A stretch of 64,000 bases of DNA from Sanderia malayensis (Eukaryota; Cnidaria; Scyphozoa; Semaeostomeae; Pelagiidae), in NCBI GenBank assembly GCA_013076295.1, contig RQOL01000466.1:6305080-6369079 (forward strand). Direction: 5' to 3'. Positions 48,362 through 60,260 of the stretch are shown in pieces. Every line of letters starts with the position of its first letter. Positions within the stretch are counted from its first letter, which is position 1. A model generated the notes under the pieces. The model saw only the letters and a list, made by a program, of their open reading frames with translations, searched no databases and had not been told where the DNA came from. Made by a program: the position numbers and the translations under genes.

Positions 48362-49741
48362 ATGTCAGCGACAAGTGAAGTAGAGGAGCTTCAGATCAAA
48401 TTAGCTGGATTTATTGTGCCCCTGACACAAGATAAACTGTGCGAACTTTGTGTTCATTTTAAAATTCCTGAGGCCGAATTTGAAAATGAGACACGGTTAG
48501 GATTGACGACGGTCTTGATTTCAAAATTTGAGAAATTAATCTCGGAATTGAAAGAAGAGGAAAGGGAATCATTTCTACATGATTGTATCGCTGTGGTTTC
48601 GCAAATGGGACAAGGAAGTAGTGCGGAACAAGAGAAAATTAAAGAATTGGAGGCCAATATTGCTGTGTTGAAAGAGAAGCAACAGAGAGAGCTAGAAGCC
48701 GCCAAGGAGAGGCTCAGAGCCGCTAGAAATGAGACGGGGATTAGTTCGGACGGCTCTAACATAGCAAGTTTAAAGTCGATGTTCAGACGTGAATTTCGGA
48801 TCGTGGGAGGCTTAGGGCCACAGGGGCAGAAAGACAATTTGTCGCTCATGAGTTTAAACAGGCAGATCGAGGAAGGATTAAAGAAAGGCTACGAGGAGAA
48901 AGAAGTGATAGATGGAATTATCAGGTGTGTTTCAGCGAGCCTTCCTTTGAAAGATTATATCGAGGCCATGAGGGAATCAGGCTTAGAAACAATAAAGAAG
49001 ATTCTGCGTGCCCATTTTCAAGAAAAGAACGCAAGCGAGCTTTATACAAGCCTCACCAATTTGGTACAAAATTCAACTGAAGAACCACAGAATTTTCTTC
49101 TGCGTGCAATGAATCTGAGAGAGAAGGTAATTTTCGCTTCGAAAGCAGGTAACGCAAAAGTCAGGTATGAGCCTGTGCAGTGTCAGTCCATGTTCCTGCA
49201 TGCTGTAGAAACAGGATTAATAAGCAACATCTTGAGGACGAGAATGCGCCCTCACCTTCAAAAGCCAGGCGTTACTGATGCTGAGCTTATTAATGAGCTT
49301 AATATCGCTGTCACTGAAGAATCGGAGCGTAATTTAAAGTTAGGTTTGGGCCAAAGGGGAAAGGCCAAAGTGGCCCAAGTCCAGTCAACCACGGATACTA
49401 AGATTGATGACAAAAGGAATGATGAGGCATTTTCGATCAAAGAGCTTGTTGCAGAGGTCAGAGCACTGAGAGGAGAAATGGTTACACTTAGAGGAGATGT
49501 AAAGAAGCGACAGAACCAAGGAGAAACACAGGGCAGGAGGCCCTTTGAAGCTTCGAGAAAGAGGCGTGGAGGTTGTGAAAAGTGTCAGGCTGAAGGAAAT
49601 GCAGAATCATGTCGTCACTGCTGGAAGTGTGGGGATGATGGACACCTTTTGTACAATTGTAAGAATTCGGAAAACCCCCTCGGCTGCTGTCACGGGACGG
49701 ACAGTAGCCGAACAAGGAGAATACAAGTCCCAGTGCTGTAG
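48362..49741 (+). CDS. gag: Gypsy gag
   Basis: Structural protein that packages the element's RNA. From the ATG at 48,362 it has 459 residues; the frame is open from 48,314 but upstream lacks an ATG. The N-terminal half is helical and charged, with a coiled-coil-like stretch (about 48,640-48,730: [20 protein letters not shown]). The middle holds a capsid-like region, and near the C-terminus is one zinc knuckle [14 protein letters not shown] (C-x2-C-x4-H-x4-C, about residue 420). The last ~65 codons overlap pol, which is in the +1 frame, so pol probably needs a frameshift between about 49,663 and 49,738. Confidence 0.9.
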   Translation: MSATSEVEELQIKLAGFIVPLTQDKLCELCVHFKIPEAEFENETRLGLTTVLISKFEKLISELKEEERESFLHDCIAVVSQMGQGSSAEQEKIKELEANIAVLKEKQQRELEAAKERLRAARNETGISSDGSNIASLKSMFRREFRIVGGLGPQGQKDNLSLMSLNRQIEEGLKKGYEEKEVIDGIIRCVSASLPLKDYIEAMRESGLETIKKILRAHFQEKNASELYTSLTNLVQNSTEEPQNFLLRAMNLREKVIFASKAGNAKVRYEPVQCQSMFLHAVETGLISNILRTRMRPHLQKPGVTDAELINELNIAVTEESERNLKLGLGQRGKAKVAQVQSTTDTKIDDKRNDEAFSIKELVAEVRALRGEMVTLRGDVKKRQNQGETQGRRPFEASRKRRGGCEKCQAEGNAESCRHCWKCGDDGHLLYNCKNSENPLGCCHGTDSSRTRRIQVPVL

Positions 49742-52700
49742 TTTTTGTGGAACTGAGAGGGAAGAAACAATGCTTTTCCATTGCGGTGGTTGCAAATGTG
49801 TGAGCTATTGTGGCAAGAGATGTCAAGTTAGTGCCTGGAATCAGCACAAAACTCTTTGTATAGCGATCCAGAAAGTTTCTACAAAGAGAATAGAGTCTGA
49901 TGTTGGACCAAGTCTTGTTGATGCTGACAACTCAGATGTCTACGCCACATATATAACACCGAGGGAAAAGGCAAAAGTTGCAAAACTAATTGGAAATAAA
50001 TGTATCATCTTTTGTAGACTCAATGGGGTAGAAACCCCTGTATTATTGGACACCGGAGCTCAAGTGTCGATTATTAGTTTGCAACAGGTGAAAAGTCAGC
50101 TGAAAGGAACGACTGTAAATAAGATTGAAGATCTTCTTGATCCTGGTGCAAACCTTGAACTGAAAACAGCAAATGGAACAACTCTGCCTTACTTGGGCTG
50201 GATTAATGTTAAGTGTGAACTCAAGGACAATTCAACTGGTACCGGAGTTATCGACCTACCTATGCTGGTTACTGAATCCAACATCGATAACCCAATCATA
50301 GGCTACAATGTACTGGAGGAACTAGTGGGTAAATATGACGGCAGCTTGGGGACTGATGAGATAACCTTGTTATTAAAAAACAGTTTACCTCGGAAGATTG
50401 CCGGAAATGTAAATGCTATCATTAACTGTATTCAAATGCAAAATGACCCTTATCTATCAGCTGTAAAAACATTGAAAAGAGACATTACCATTCCCGCCCA
50501 GGAAACGAAGAAGTTGTCATTTCGCATTAACTCGGGACATGTAGACAAGGACACTCCTGTTATGTTTGAGAATGACGTCTTTCAGTCGCTGCCAAATGGT
50601 ATTGAAATTGACGAGACCCTAATTTACTTGAAAGGAGGAAATAATGTGAGAGTAAATCTCATCGTCTCAAATACTAGTGCACATAATATCGTTTTGAAGG
50701 GTCGTACTGTCATTGGCACGTTACAGTTGGTGAGATCAGTAACTCCTATTGATGTGACTCTCAAAGAACCGACAGTTGACTCCAAACCCGAAAGCGAAGT
50801 TAAAGTGAATACCGCTACTCAGGAAGCTGAACCACTACATCTCAGCAATGTCTTTGTGCCCGAAGTGGTTTTGAACGACCATCTCACAGCTGAACAAAAA
50901 CAGAAAGTTCATGAAATGCTCATGAAAGAACGTGGTTCATTTTGCAAAGACGACAATGACATTGGCTGTGCGAACAACCTTCAGATGAAAATGGAGCTAA
51001 CTGATAACACGCCAGTGGCTAAAACGTACTTGGGTGTTCCGCGTCCATTAATTGGCGAGCTGAAAGAGTACGTTGAAGATTTACTGAACAAAGGATTTAT
51101 TCAGAGATCAAGATCTTCCTACAGCAGCCCTTGTGTAGTGGTGCGGAAGAAAGATGGAACTATGAGGCTCTGTGTAGACTACCGACAATTAAACAGCAAG
51201 ACAATCACAGATCGACATCCCATCCCACGGATACAAGACACGTTAGATGGCTTTGCTGGACAACAATGGTTTTCCACCTTAGATCAAGGTAAAGCCTATC
51301 ATCAAGGATTTATGCATCCAGATAGTAGACATCTGACAGCATTTGTAACCCCTTGGGGCTTGTTTGAATGGCAAAGGATTCCATTTGGGTTGAAAAATGC
51401 CCCCAGTGAGTTTCAGAGGTACATGGAGACTGTGCTAACTGACTATCGTGACAAGTTCTGTGTACCATACTTGGACGATGTGATCGTCTATTCTCAAACA
51501 TTTGATGAACATTTAGAACATGTAGGAAGGGTCCTGCGGAAACTGAGAGAAAGTGGAGTAAAGCTCAAGGCGCGGAAATGCCATTTTTTCCAGAAGGAAG
51601 TGAACTATCTGGGACGTATAGTTTCCTCAAGAGGGTACAAACCAGATCCTAAAGGCACAGAAGCTGTCAGAAACCTAAAACAATGGATCCCAAAGACAGT
51701 CAGCGATGTTCGGCACCTCATCGGACTTTTAGGGTACTATCGCAGGTACATTGCAAATTTTTCAAGGACAGCGAAGCCGATCTATGATTTATTGAAAGGA
51801 AACCATACTACAACTGATACCCAAAATCAGAAGTGCACAACAAAGTCGAAATTCTCTCAATTGCCAGCACGTGAGCCGGTGAAGTGGACAGAATCTCATA
51901 AACAATCGCTAAATACATTGATTGATTCATTGATTAATCCACCCGTGATGGCATACCCTGAGTTCGAGAAACCTTTCGTTCTGCACACTGATGCGTCTCA
52001 AGAAGGTTTAGGTGCTGTCCTATACCAGAGGCAAGATGGAATTATGCGTGTTATAGGTTACGCATCTAGAACATTGACACCAGCGGAGCGAAATTACTAC
52101 CTCCACAGCGGAAAACTCGAATTCCTTGCTCTGAAGTGGGCCTTCACAGAACAATTTCGTGATTATCTGGCCTATGGTCCAAGCTTCACAGTGTATACAG
52201 ACAACAACCCCCTAACGTATGTCATGTCAACGGCAAAATTAACAGCTACAGGACATAGATGGGTCGCTTCGCTTGCTGATTTCAACTTTTCCATAAAGTA
52301 CAGACCTGGAAAAGCCAACAAAGATGCAGATTTCTTGTCTCGGATGCCCACTGATATCAACACCTTTATGTCTAAATGTACAGAAGAGATTTCTTTGGGT
52401 GATATCAAAGCCTCAATCAATGCTAACTTCGCACAGAACACTCACCGTTCAGCATGGATTACATCATTAACAATAAATAAAGAAACCATTGATGCATTTT
52501 TCGCACATCCGACGACCAGGAAATATTGGCCAATGAAAACAGATTTCATCAGGAAAGCGCAGATGGAGGATGCAGTTATCAGCCGATTGATTTACTTCCA
52601 AGAAAATGGGAAGCCTACACAAGAACAATTGCATCTAGAAACGGCAGCAGTACGTACCGCGATGCATGAATGGTCTAAGTTTAAAATAGAGCAAGACGGT

Positions 52701-53495
52701 ATTCTCTACAGAAAAACCAGTGACAGAGAACAGTTAGTACTGCCACAAAAATATCATCGACTAGTGCTGCGACACCTTCACAAAGAAATGGGTCATGTTG
52801 GAGCAAACAGGGTCATAGAGTTAGCAAGGGAAAGATTTTATTGGCCCCACATGGCCGGGGACATAGAACACTATGTTACTAAAGTCTGCGAATGTTTACA
52901 GCGTAAAAAGCCCACCATCAATCAACGTGCTCCAGCTCAAAGTATAAAAACAAGTGCACCGTTTGAGCTTGTTAGCATTGATTTTGTCCACTTGGAGAAA
53001 AGCGCAGGGGGATATGAATATATCTTGGTCATAGTTGACCACTTTACCCGTTTTGCACAAGGTTATGCAACTACGAATAAATCAGCTAAGACTGCCGCTG
53101 AGAAGCTTTTCAACGATTTTATACAGAGGTTTGGATACCCACAAAGGATACATCATGATCAGGGCACGGAGTTTGAGAACGATTTGTTCCACAAATTAGA
53201 ACAACTAACCAACATTAAACGTTCACGGACAACACCATACCATCCTATGGGCAACGCACAGTGTGAACGGTTTAATCAAACTTTGCTCTCCATGCTACGT
53301 TGCCTCTCGGATTCACAAAAGTCTCGTTGGAAAGATCACGTCAATAAGTTGATATTTGCGTACAATTGTACTCGAAATGACTCTACCGGGTTCTCGCCTT
53401 ACGAATTGCTATTCGGGAGAAAGCCAAGGTTGCCAATGATATTATCTTTGGCAGCACAAAAAGCGCCGTGTGTAAGAGATACCCGCAATACTTGA
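49545..53495 (+). CDS. pol: Gypsy pol with N-terminal MYND-type zinc finger
   Basis: Polyprotein for reverse transcription and integration. Residues (from 49,545): MYND-like finger about 64-103 ([22 protein letters not shown], ending in an H..C pair); aspartic protease [11 protein letters not shown] with Asp169; reverse transcriptase with [12 protein letters not shown] and catalytic YLDD at 642; RNase H with HTDAS at 816; integrase zinc domain (HLHKEMGH...CEC) and the DDE core Asp1146, Asp1205, Glu1241 with the D-35-E spacing, all intact. The frame stops at 53,495 before the integrase C-terminus, which continues in another frame (53,468-54,337). The MYND finger is not a standard part of Gypsy pol. 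Confidence 0.9.
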   Translation: MKLRERGVEVVKSVRLKEMQNHVVTAGSVGMMDTFCTIVRIRKTPSAAVTGRTVAEQGEYKSQCCSFCGTEREETMLFHCGGCKCVSYCGKRCQVSAWNQHKTLCIAIQKVSTKRIESDVGPSLVDADNSDVYATYITPREKAKVAKLIGNKCIIFCRLNGVETPVLLDTGAQVSIISLQQVKSQLKGTTVNKIEDLLDPGANLELKTANGTTLPYLGWINVKCELKDNSTGTGVIDLPMLVTESNIDNPIIGYNVLEELVGKYDGSLGTDEITLLLKNSLPRKIAGNVNAIINCIQMQNDPYLSAVKTLKRDITIPAQETKKLSFRINSGHVDKDTPVMFENDVFQSLPNGIEIDETLIYLKGGNNVRVNLIVSNTSAHNIVLKGRTVIGTLQLVRSVTPIDVTLKEPTVDSKPESEVKVNTATQEAEPLHLSNVFVPEVVLNDHLTAEQKQKVHEMLMKERGSFCKDDNDIGCANNLQMKMELTDNTPVAKTYLGVPRPLIGELKEYVEDLLNKGFIQRSRSSYSSPCVVVRKKDGTMRLCVDYRQLNSKTITDRHPIPRIQDTLDGFAGQQWFSTLDQGKAYHQGFMHPDSRHLTAFVTPWGLFEWQRIPFGLKNAPSEFQRYMETVLTDYRDKFCVPYLDDVIVYSQTFDEHLEHVGRVLRKLRESGVKLKARKCHFFQKEVNYLGRIVSSRGYKPDPKGTEAVRNLKQWIPKTVSDVRHLIGLLGYYRRYIANFSRTAKPIYDLLKGNHTTTDTQNQKCTTKSKFSQLPAREPVKWTESHKQSLNTLIDSLINPPVMAYPEFEKPFVLHTDASQEGLGAVLYQRQDGIMRVIGYASRTLTPAERNYYLHSGKLEFLALKWAFTEQFRDYLAYGPSFTVYTDNNPLTYVMSTAKLTATGHRWVASLADFNFSIKYRPGKANKDADFLSRMPTDINTFMSKCTEEISLGDIKASINANFAQNTHRSAWITSLTINKETIDAFFAHPTTRKYWPMKTDFIRKAQMEDAVISRLIYFQENGKPTQEQLHLETAAVRTAMHEWSKFKIEQDGILYRKTSDREQLVLPQKYHRLVLRHLHKEMGHVGANRVIELARERFYWPHMAGDIEHYVTKVCECLQRKKPTINQRAPAQSIKTSAPFELVSIDFVHLEKSAGGYEYILVIVDHFTRFAQGYATTNKSAKTAAEKLFNDFIQRFGYPQRIHHDQGTEFENDLFHKLEQLTNIKRSRTTPYHPMGNAQCERFNQTLLSMLRCLSDSQKSRWKDHVNKLIFAYNCTRNDSTGFSPYELLFGRKPRLPMILSLAAQKAPCVRDTRNT

Positions 53496-54337
53496 AGGAT
53501 TGGAGGCAAGCCATGGAAGAGGCCTACAAGATCGCAGCTGAGAAATCGGGACAAAGTATGCAGAAGGGAAGAGAACGCTACAATGAAAGAGCTTTTGCCA
53601 CCGAGCTGAAACCGGGTGATCGTGTGTTAGTAAAACGTCTATTAGAAAGAGGAGGACCGGGAAAATTACGATCCTTTTGGGAAGACCAGGTGTATGTTGT
53701 TCTTCGGAGACCAGATCCCCATAACGCAGTTTATGAAGTTGCACTTGCACAAGGCACGGGGAGGAAGCGAATGCTTCATCGCAATTTGATGCTGCCTTGC
53801 CCATTTCTACCGCATGAAGCGACGCCAGAGAATCCTCCAGAACCTCATCACCGTCGGCCAGCGTCTTCTCGCAATCAGCGTCAACCAAATCATGTTATTG
53901 AGTCAGACGAGGAGGGGCCAGCAGATGAATATGGATTTGACCCAAACCAGCTCTCCGAAGTCACGCGACATATGCAACACATACCTACAGAAGCGGCCGA
54001 GAATGGAGAATCAGGATTACCTTCAGACAATGAGATAGAGGTACCACAAGTTAATGAAGAGCCTCACAATGTAACAACTAATACTCCAATGGCCCCTTCG
54101 AACGAGCCGATTCAACTGAATGTTAACCAACGACCTCAAAGAATACGCAACCCACCTGTGATGTTTTCGTATTATGGATTAGGCCAGCCCGCAGATATAA
54201 GAGCACGAATTCAACCAATAATACCGCAAATTACTCCACCCCATACAGCGTATCACATTCCGATGAATTTTCCTCCGTACTTCAGTCCACAATTTAACGC
54301 GTTTGTGCCACACGGATATGTACCGCCTGTATATTAG
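53468..54337 (+). CDS. pol: Gypsy pol C-terminus (integrase tail), frame-shifted
   Basis: Continues the integrase: [12 protein letters not shown] and [12 protein letters not shown] form a GPY/F-type C-terminal domain, followed by a Pro/Asn-rich tail to the stop at 54,337. The frame is offset from the upstream pol frame. The offset is consistent with one missing base near 53,434 and not with a programmed shift, because related elements keep this part in one frame. Confidence 0.8.
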   Translation: MCKRYPQYLKDWRQAMEEAYKIAAEKSGQSMQKGRERYNERAFATELKPGDRVLVKRLLERGGPGKLRSFWEDQVYVVLRRPDPHNAVYEVALAQGTGRKRMLHRNLMLPCPFLPHEATPENPPEPHHRRPASSRNQRQPNHVIESDEEGPADEYGFDPNQLSEVTRHMQHIPTEAAENGESGLPSDNEIEVPQVNEEPHNVTTNTPMAPSNEPIQLNVNQRPQRIRNPPVMFSYYGLGQPADIRARIQPIIPQITPPHTAYHIPMNFPPYFSPQFNAFVPHGYVPPVY

Positions 54338-54724
54338 TCGCTCAACTGACATTTTAGCGGAATGGACCGCGATTTACGCATTATTCTACAACTATTATAC
54401 GCTGAAATTTACGTTGCTCTTTGTTGACACATTTGACATATACTTATTTTTTATTATTAAAAAAAAAAAAAAAATTAATAAAGACAAAACCACCACTGAT
54501 GCCCTATCGCCACCGGATACTTTTATCCAAGACTAACCCGATAAACGTCGATGAATGCTTTGAACACTAGAAATTTGAATGATGCTGCGCAGCTTGTTAC
54601 GTTACCACCGCTGGTCAATGGATGATATTGTCAGTGGAGCAGGGTTTCGAAATTAAAGAGAAGATGAGTTATATGAACGATGTAGATTAATCGGACTTTC
54701 CAAAATGTCAGGAGACATTTATTT

Positions 54725-54738
54725 CAAAGGGGGGAGAG
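54725..54738 (+). other. Polypurine tract
   Basis: CAAAGGGGGGAGAG directly abuts the 3' LTR, the expected plus-strand priming site. Confidence 0.85.
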
Positions 54739-54956
54739 TGTGAGGGCTCCCGGGTTTACCCCCCGTTAATTTAATTTATTTTGTAACTTGATATGATCGT
54801 TGTGAGAGAAGTTAAGTTAGAGTTGTTGGTGTTGAAGAGTACAGACAGTTTTCTGTAACTAAAGTTTTCGCTTTTGATTATAATATACGAATATGATGTG
54901 GCTGGAAATTGATCGTGCTTTTTGAACAGAAAATATCTGGGGAGATATATGCCACA
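54739..54956 (+). repeat. 3' LTR of Ty3/Gypsy element
   Basis: 218 bp, identical to the 5' LTR, followed by the duplicated TACC. Confidence 0.95.
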
Positions 54957-55476
54957 TACCGTTCACCACAAGTGGAATTTTAGTAGCTAAATGCGATATG
55001 GCCGAAAGTTTTGAATGTGAAGATTTCGACAATTTCTTGTCCAACGCTATTTCCAACGTTGATACATTAAGACACATGGAATATCAAAAGAAAAGTGGCA
55101 CAAAGAAAAAGAGCAAATCACGTCGAGGTCCAAAGGTAACAGTTGTGACGCTAAAGTTGTACCACCTGCCAGAAGCATCCGAAATCCCAAATTTTGCTGT
55201 TACTACACACGGACTTGTAAAACAACACATGAATCAAGGCTATGGTAAGTTTCATATTCCTTTTCACATTCTACGTATTATCTAAGTTTTATTTCTAATA
55301 TTGTTTGTTTTAAACTGAAAGGTACCGTATTTCCTCGATTAGACGCCCCCTCGATTAAAAGCCCCCTTCGATTATTCCTTGAGGATCGTTGAGTCTTTCG
55401 CACTCGTCGAGAGCATGTGTAGCGTGGCGATGAAACAGATATTCAAATAAGAAAGACACAAGATGTTGCCTGTTCA

Positions 55477-56752
55477 GGCATAGTCTATTAACCGGACCTT
55501 GAGACTATGGACCCCGGACCCCGGACCATACCATGTGACCGGACCATAGGACCGGACCATAGGACCAGACCATAAGATCAGACCATAGTTTCGGACCAGA
55601 GGGAATCCCCACATTTATGAAGTAATTAAAATTAATTGTTACGGCTTCGGTTATGTCTTCGGTGATATTTCCGGGCATCACGATATTTACATTCGTGACT
55701 TCTTGATAAATTGTCAACTTGGTTCCTGTCTACTAAGGCTCTACTCTTTCTCTGTTCACCAATATTTCTCTCATGAGATTCGAACAAGCAAATAGTACGC
55801 ACACATACAATACACAAAATGACACAATCATATTTATTCCTTCATTTCTGTCACGAAACCAAGAGTCCTTATGAAATGCTACCAAAGGTTTCTTGAGTCC
55901 TTTTGTATACGGAAACGTGCTAGATTTTGAGTAGTTTTTGTAATGTAACGTGTATCAGCAGGACACATCCAGAGATATACTTATTTATTATTTATTTCAA
56001 CAACAATAAACATAATAATAAACATAATAATAATAAACATAATTATTTCAACAACAATAAACGTTTCGTGTGGCAGAATCAAATTTAACAAAACTTTTAG
56101 CATTTAACAAATTTAACACTCAAGAAACCTTTGGTAGCAAAATCGAGTTTCAAAAATATATTTCTACAAGTAACTCGTTGTGATCGAGGGGAAGAAACCT
56201 AACGTTGGGGATGAGGATGCTTGAGAAAGATCTTGTTGCCTTGCCGTAGTCTTTTGGTTTTAGTGTTGTTGGGCCGCCGTTTGTGCAGTGTTGGAGATAC
56301 TGTTGTCGTTGTTTGTCGTTGTTTGTCGTTTTTCGACAGTCGTTATTGTATGCTTTCAAGAAGCTCTTGGTTTCGTGACAGAAATGAAGGAATAAATATG
56401 ATTGTGTCATTTTGTGTATTGTATGTGTCCGTACTATTTGCTGGTTCGAATCTCATGATGAGAGAAACATTGGTGAACAGAGAAAGAGTAGAGCCTTAGA
56501 CAGGAACCAAGTTGACAATTTATCAAGAAGTCACGAATGTAAATATCGTCATGCCCGGAAATATCACCGAAGACATCACCGAAGCCGTAACAATTAATTT
56601 AAATTACTTCATAAATGTGGGGATTCCCTCTGGTCCGAAAATATGGTCTGGTCTTATGGTCTGGTCCTATGGTCCGGTCCTACGGTCCGGTCACATGGTA
56701 TGGTCCGGGGTCCGGGGTCCATAGTCTCAAGGTCCGGTTAATAGACTATGCC
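55477..56752. mobile_element. Mutator-like foldback element, TSD GCCTGTTCA
   Basis: Inverted arms of about 350-390 bp starting GGCATAGTCTATTAACCGGA, with an exact 9-bp flanking repeat (55,468-55,476; 56,753-56,761), the length typical of Mutator-like elements. Each arm carries clustered GGACC / GGACCATA motifs. 1,276 bp; ORFs inside are mirror images of the arms and not genes. It lies in the intron of the HECT gene. Confidence 0.85.
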
Positions 56753-56917
56753 GCCTGTTCAAGCTTTAATTACCAACTGAACTGAATAAATTACACATTA
56801 AGATCAGAATATATCGCTTAATCAAACACATACACGTGCGGCAAATACAGAGGGAACATATTGGACGACACGATGGTGTTACTCAGACAGACAGACACGG
56901 TACCGGAACATGACATA

Positions 56918-57509
56918 AGCCCTGTCCACACTACACAAACTAACCCGGGTTCGACCCAGGTTTTCGTTAACCCAGGCTAGATTTTGCAGTGTGGACACAA
57001 ATAACCTGGGTTCGCCCCGGGTTAGTTTAACCCATGTCCAGAGTTGGTTTCGACCCAAGTCGAACCAAGGTTAGTGTAAAAATTTCAAGTGTGGACACAA
57101 ACCTGGGGCGAACCTGGGTTAGTTTTTGCAGCGCATGCGCATATTTGCATTTTGCATTGCGCGCCGAAAAATAAAAATACAATTTTGATCACTCACATGC
57201 AAACAATCTCACGTGGCTTCAACAAATAAATAAATTGATAAATTGAAATGGAAACTTGCACTATCACTCCGGCACCTTCCATCTTGTTGATTGTCTTTGT
57301 GGTGGAATATATTTTTGTTTGTTTTGTTCTTCTTGCACAGCGACATAAAATTTGACTACGCATGCGTAGCGTTAGCTAACCTGGGCTCGCCCCGACTTTG
57401 CGTCCACATTACAAAACATGAAAATCAAGTGTAGACAAAACAGGGTTCGCCCCAGGTTTAATTTAACCCGGGTCGAACCTGGGTTAGTTTGTGTAGTGTG
57501 GACAGGGCT
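56918..57509. mobile_element. MITE (AGCCCTGTCCACACT ends)
   Basis: AGCCCTGTCCACACTACACA at the left mirrors AGCCCTGTCCACACTACACA on the minus strand at the right; ATA at both edges (56,915-56,917; 57,510-57,512). Internal AACCCGGGTTCGACCC / CCTGGGTT blocks repeat in both orientations. 592 bp, non-coding, in the HECT intron. Confidence 0.8.
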
Positions 57510-58152
57510 ATACAAACACGCAAGATTAACACATAGATACAAATTTGTACAAGAATCCGAAATGCTACACATGTGATAAGAAAGCGCGCACAATAACAAA
57601 GTGGCGGCAACTTTCTGCGTTTAAAATTAAAACATGGCAGAAGCACACATGGAATTTTTGTTTTTGTTTTTCGCAAATATCTTGTGTAAGAAGACCGAAT
57701 ATTCTTAAATTTGCTTTGTGTTTCTTTCGCTGTCCGAATTTTGTTCCTACCTCTTCCTAGTTATTATTTTTTTATATTTAACTTCTGCCATAAATTCCGA
57801 CAAACCTAAGGCTCCAAAATTGCTATTTTGTAGCGAGTCAAACATTTCCAAATATCCCCACGTGGCCTTTCACATCTGTACTTTGGCAAGAAAACATATC
57901 ATATTATCAAATGCCGAGTTTAGTAAACGCCCCGGGGCGTTTAAACGAGAAAATACGGTACTATGTTTTGATAATATTATTGATTGGTACCACCTTTAGT
58001 TGTTATACCTATACCTATACCTATAAGTCAGGGGTGGAATACACCCTCTCGCAGGCCCGGGGCGGCTGGAAAATGCCAAGATAAGGAAAATGTTTCTCAA
58101 ATAATTTTTTATTTTTTTTTTCAATTGGTTAATTTTAGAGATTTTTTTATAG
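57510..58152. other. 3' part of the HECT gene intron
   Basis: AT-rich intron DNA; ORFs of 71-93 codons here lack features. Ends in a T-rich tract before the acceptor at 58,151-58,152. Confidence 0.5.
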
Positions 58153-60260
58153 GATTTCCAAAAGAATGCTTCAATGATTCATTGAATAAAGCAAAGGCGA
58201 TGTCTGTCTCCATCCATCTCAGTGAATCTCAAATAGACATGCTCATATAAGAAATTTTTCCAACCTTGAGGCAAAGAGAATTCCAAATGTTCAAAATGAA
58301 CAAAAGAAAGAAGCGAGAGGTAATCTCAAAACGAGATGCAATGAGCCTTTGGGAGCTTAAGTACCAAGGTGTGCTTTTGGTTCAACAAGGTCCCAGAGAA
58401 ACATCTTCAGCATCCTCCTCAACATTCAATGCCAATGAAAGTACCGGTACACCTGCGTCATTCTCCGTAGCAAGTTCTGAGCCCACAACTACAGTGATAA
58501 GCCAAGCAAACCAAGATGCAACTGCTGCACATCGTGCACATGCTCCACGCGACAACTTTTCTGGATTTCTGGCAGATACACAAGAAACAGAAAATCCAAA
58601 TACACCAATTTTACAGTGGCAATTTTCTAGCACCGTGCCAATTAATAGTTCTAACTTTGCAGAAGGGGTTTCTGGCGTAAATAGCTTGATTGAAATCACC
58701 ATCATTACACAAAGAAGTACAGAGCGTTACAGATTTAATAAGCAATGTAACCCACGTGATATATATAGCTCAGTTGCCGCAAAGGAAGGCATTGAAGATT
58801 TCGTTCTGATAGATGCAAATGAGAGAGATTATGTATTACCAAAATACAGCAATTTGAGCCTAGAGCAATGGTCAATTGGAACAGGAAGAAGTTTCATTGT
58901 CGAGGAGAATACGTGGAATGATGTATTGAGTGTTCAAGGCGATGAAGAAGATGAGGAAGTAAGTCTGAGACCTGCCTTTGGCGAGGATGTAATGGCACTG
59001 AACCGTATTCAGGCACGCTCATCTATGTCCTGTACTCAACAACTGATTGCCGCAGAGGAAATTTACTTGAAGATACCATTGAACAATACAAGGACCCACA
59101 AATTGTGCAGAGTAAAATCTATGTCCACTTCCAGGATGAGCAAGGGGATGACCTAGACGGACTAACAAGGGAATTGTTTTCTCAGTTTTGGTTGAAATTG
59201 AAACCGTCTTTTGCAGGTACTGATAAGGTGTACCCTGTGTTCAACCCTGTCAGTATGATGAATGTTGACGAATTGAATGCTATTGGTAGAGTTTTACTAC
59301 ATGGTTATATTTTGTGTGGTTATTTGCCTTATTATATCAATTATGGAGTATTGTATTGGATCCTAACTGGTCAAGAAATGTCTGGTGAATTGATGCTGGA
59401 GCAGTTCATTCAAAGCTTGGATGCAGGAGACAAATCATAAATAAATACTGCCTTGACGGAAGCAATTCTAACAGAAAATACCAGAATCCACCTTGCAGTT
59501 ATTCTTGGAAAGTATGATCTCGGTGTTTTACCAAGAAAAGAAAACCTAAAGAGCATTCTCGTGTCATTAGCAAGATATGTGACACTTGTGAAACCATTTT
59601 TTTACTTGCAAAACATGAGGGATCCGATTGCAGCAGCAGCTTTGAAGCTGATTGGGAAGCCTAAAGAATCCGATTTTTGTCATTTACTGCAATCTTTGAT
59701 GCCAAATGGATTGCAAGTTGTTGCGAAGCTGTCACTAAATTTGTCAGATGACGCGGAGCTGCAGGCTCTGGAAAGCAGAGTAGCTGACTATTTGCAGACG
59801 TTCCTTGTGTCATTGAATCAGACAGATGCAGCAACATTTCTCCGCTTTGTTTCTGGTAGCGAAATTTTACAGGAGACTATTCGAGTCGAGTTCAACGGAG
59901 AAATTAATGAAGAAAGAATGGTGCCGAAAGCAAACACGTGCTCCTGCAGTCTGCACATTTCAAGGTACTTTTTAACATTTCAGTCATTATCTGAAATTAT
60001 GAAGCGACTTCTTGCAAACCCAGAGCTTTGGAGCAGATTTGGCATGATTTAATTTATGAATTTATAAGCATAATCTATGAACTATGAATTATAATCCATG
60101 AATTATAACTTGAAGAGTTTTCAAACGTTTATTATGAGTTCTGTTGAAATTTTATTATACATAATACCCATTTCATTTTAACATTGCTATTGTTCTGTTC
60201 TTATGTGTATTACTTTTAAACATTTGTTTTTGAAACTTTCTCTTTCTTTTTGTAAACATA

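Larger units (their letters stand above)
47946..54956 (+). mobile_element. Near-complete Ty3/Gypsy LTR retrotransposon
   Basis: 7,011 bp with identical 218-bp LTRs and a 4-bp duplication TACC (47,942-47,945; 54,957-54,960). A tRNA-Trp-like primer site follows the 5' LTR and a purine tract AAAGGGGGGAGAG precedes the 3' LTR. It encodes gag and pol in overlapping frames and no envelope-like ORF. The insertion lies in the IS3EU-like transposon just upstream of its HECT exon 1. Confidence 0.95.
54998..60052 (+). pseudogene. HECT-domain ubiquitin-ligase-like gene of the transposon, disrupted
   Basis: Exon 1 (54,998-55,244; ATG, phase 1 donor GTAAG) encodes an acidic start and a basic KKKSKSRRGPK cluster. 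Exon 2 (58,153-60,052) runs from an acceptor TTATAG. It has a Ser/Thr-rich linker, a middle region, then a HECT fold: KIYVHFQDEQGDDLDGLTRE (N-lobe) and, near the end, FLRFVSGSEIL and VPKANTC with the candidate thioester Cys at 59,939-59,941, ending in FGMI as HECT ligases do. The catalytic site is kept, but there are in-frame stops at 58,248 and 59,438 and one lost base near 59,065. The 2.9-kb intron holds two MITEs. HECT ligases attach ubiquitin; its use to a transposon is unknown. Confidence 0.8.

Noticed and set aside
47946..54956. Endogenous retrovirus
   Set aside because: No envelope-like frame after pol; layout, primer site and LTR size fit a Ty3/Gypsy retrotransposon.
55505..56724. Paired ORFs with near-identical 60-70-residue products on opposite strands
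   Set aside because: They are the two arms of one inverted-repeat element, not duplicated genes.
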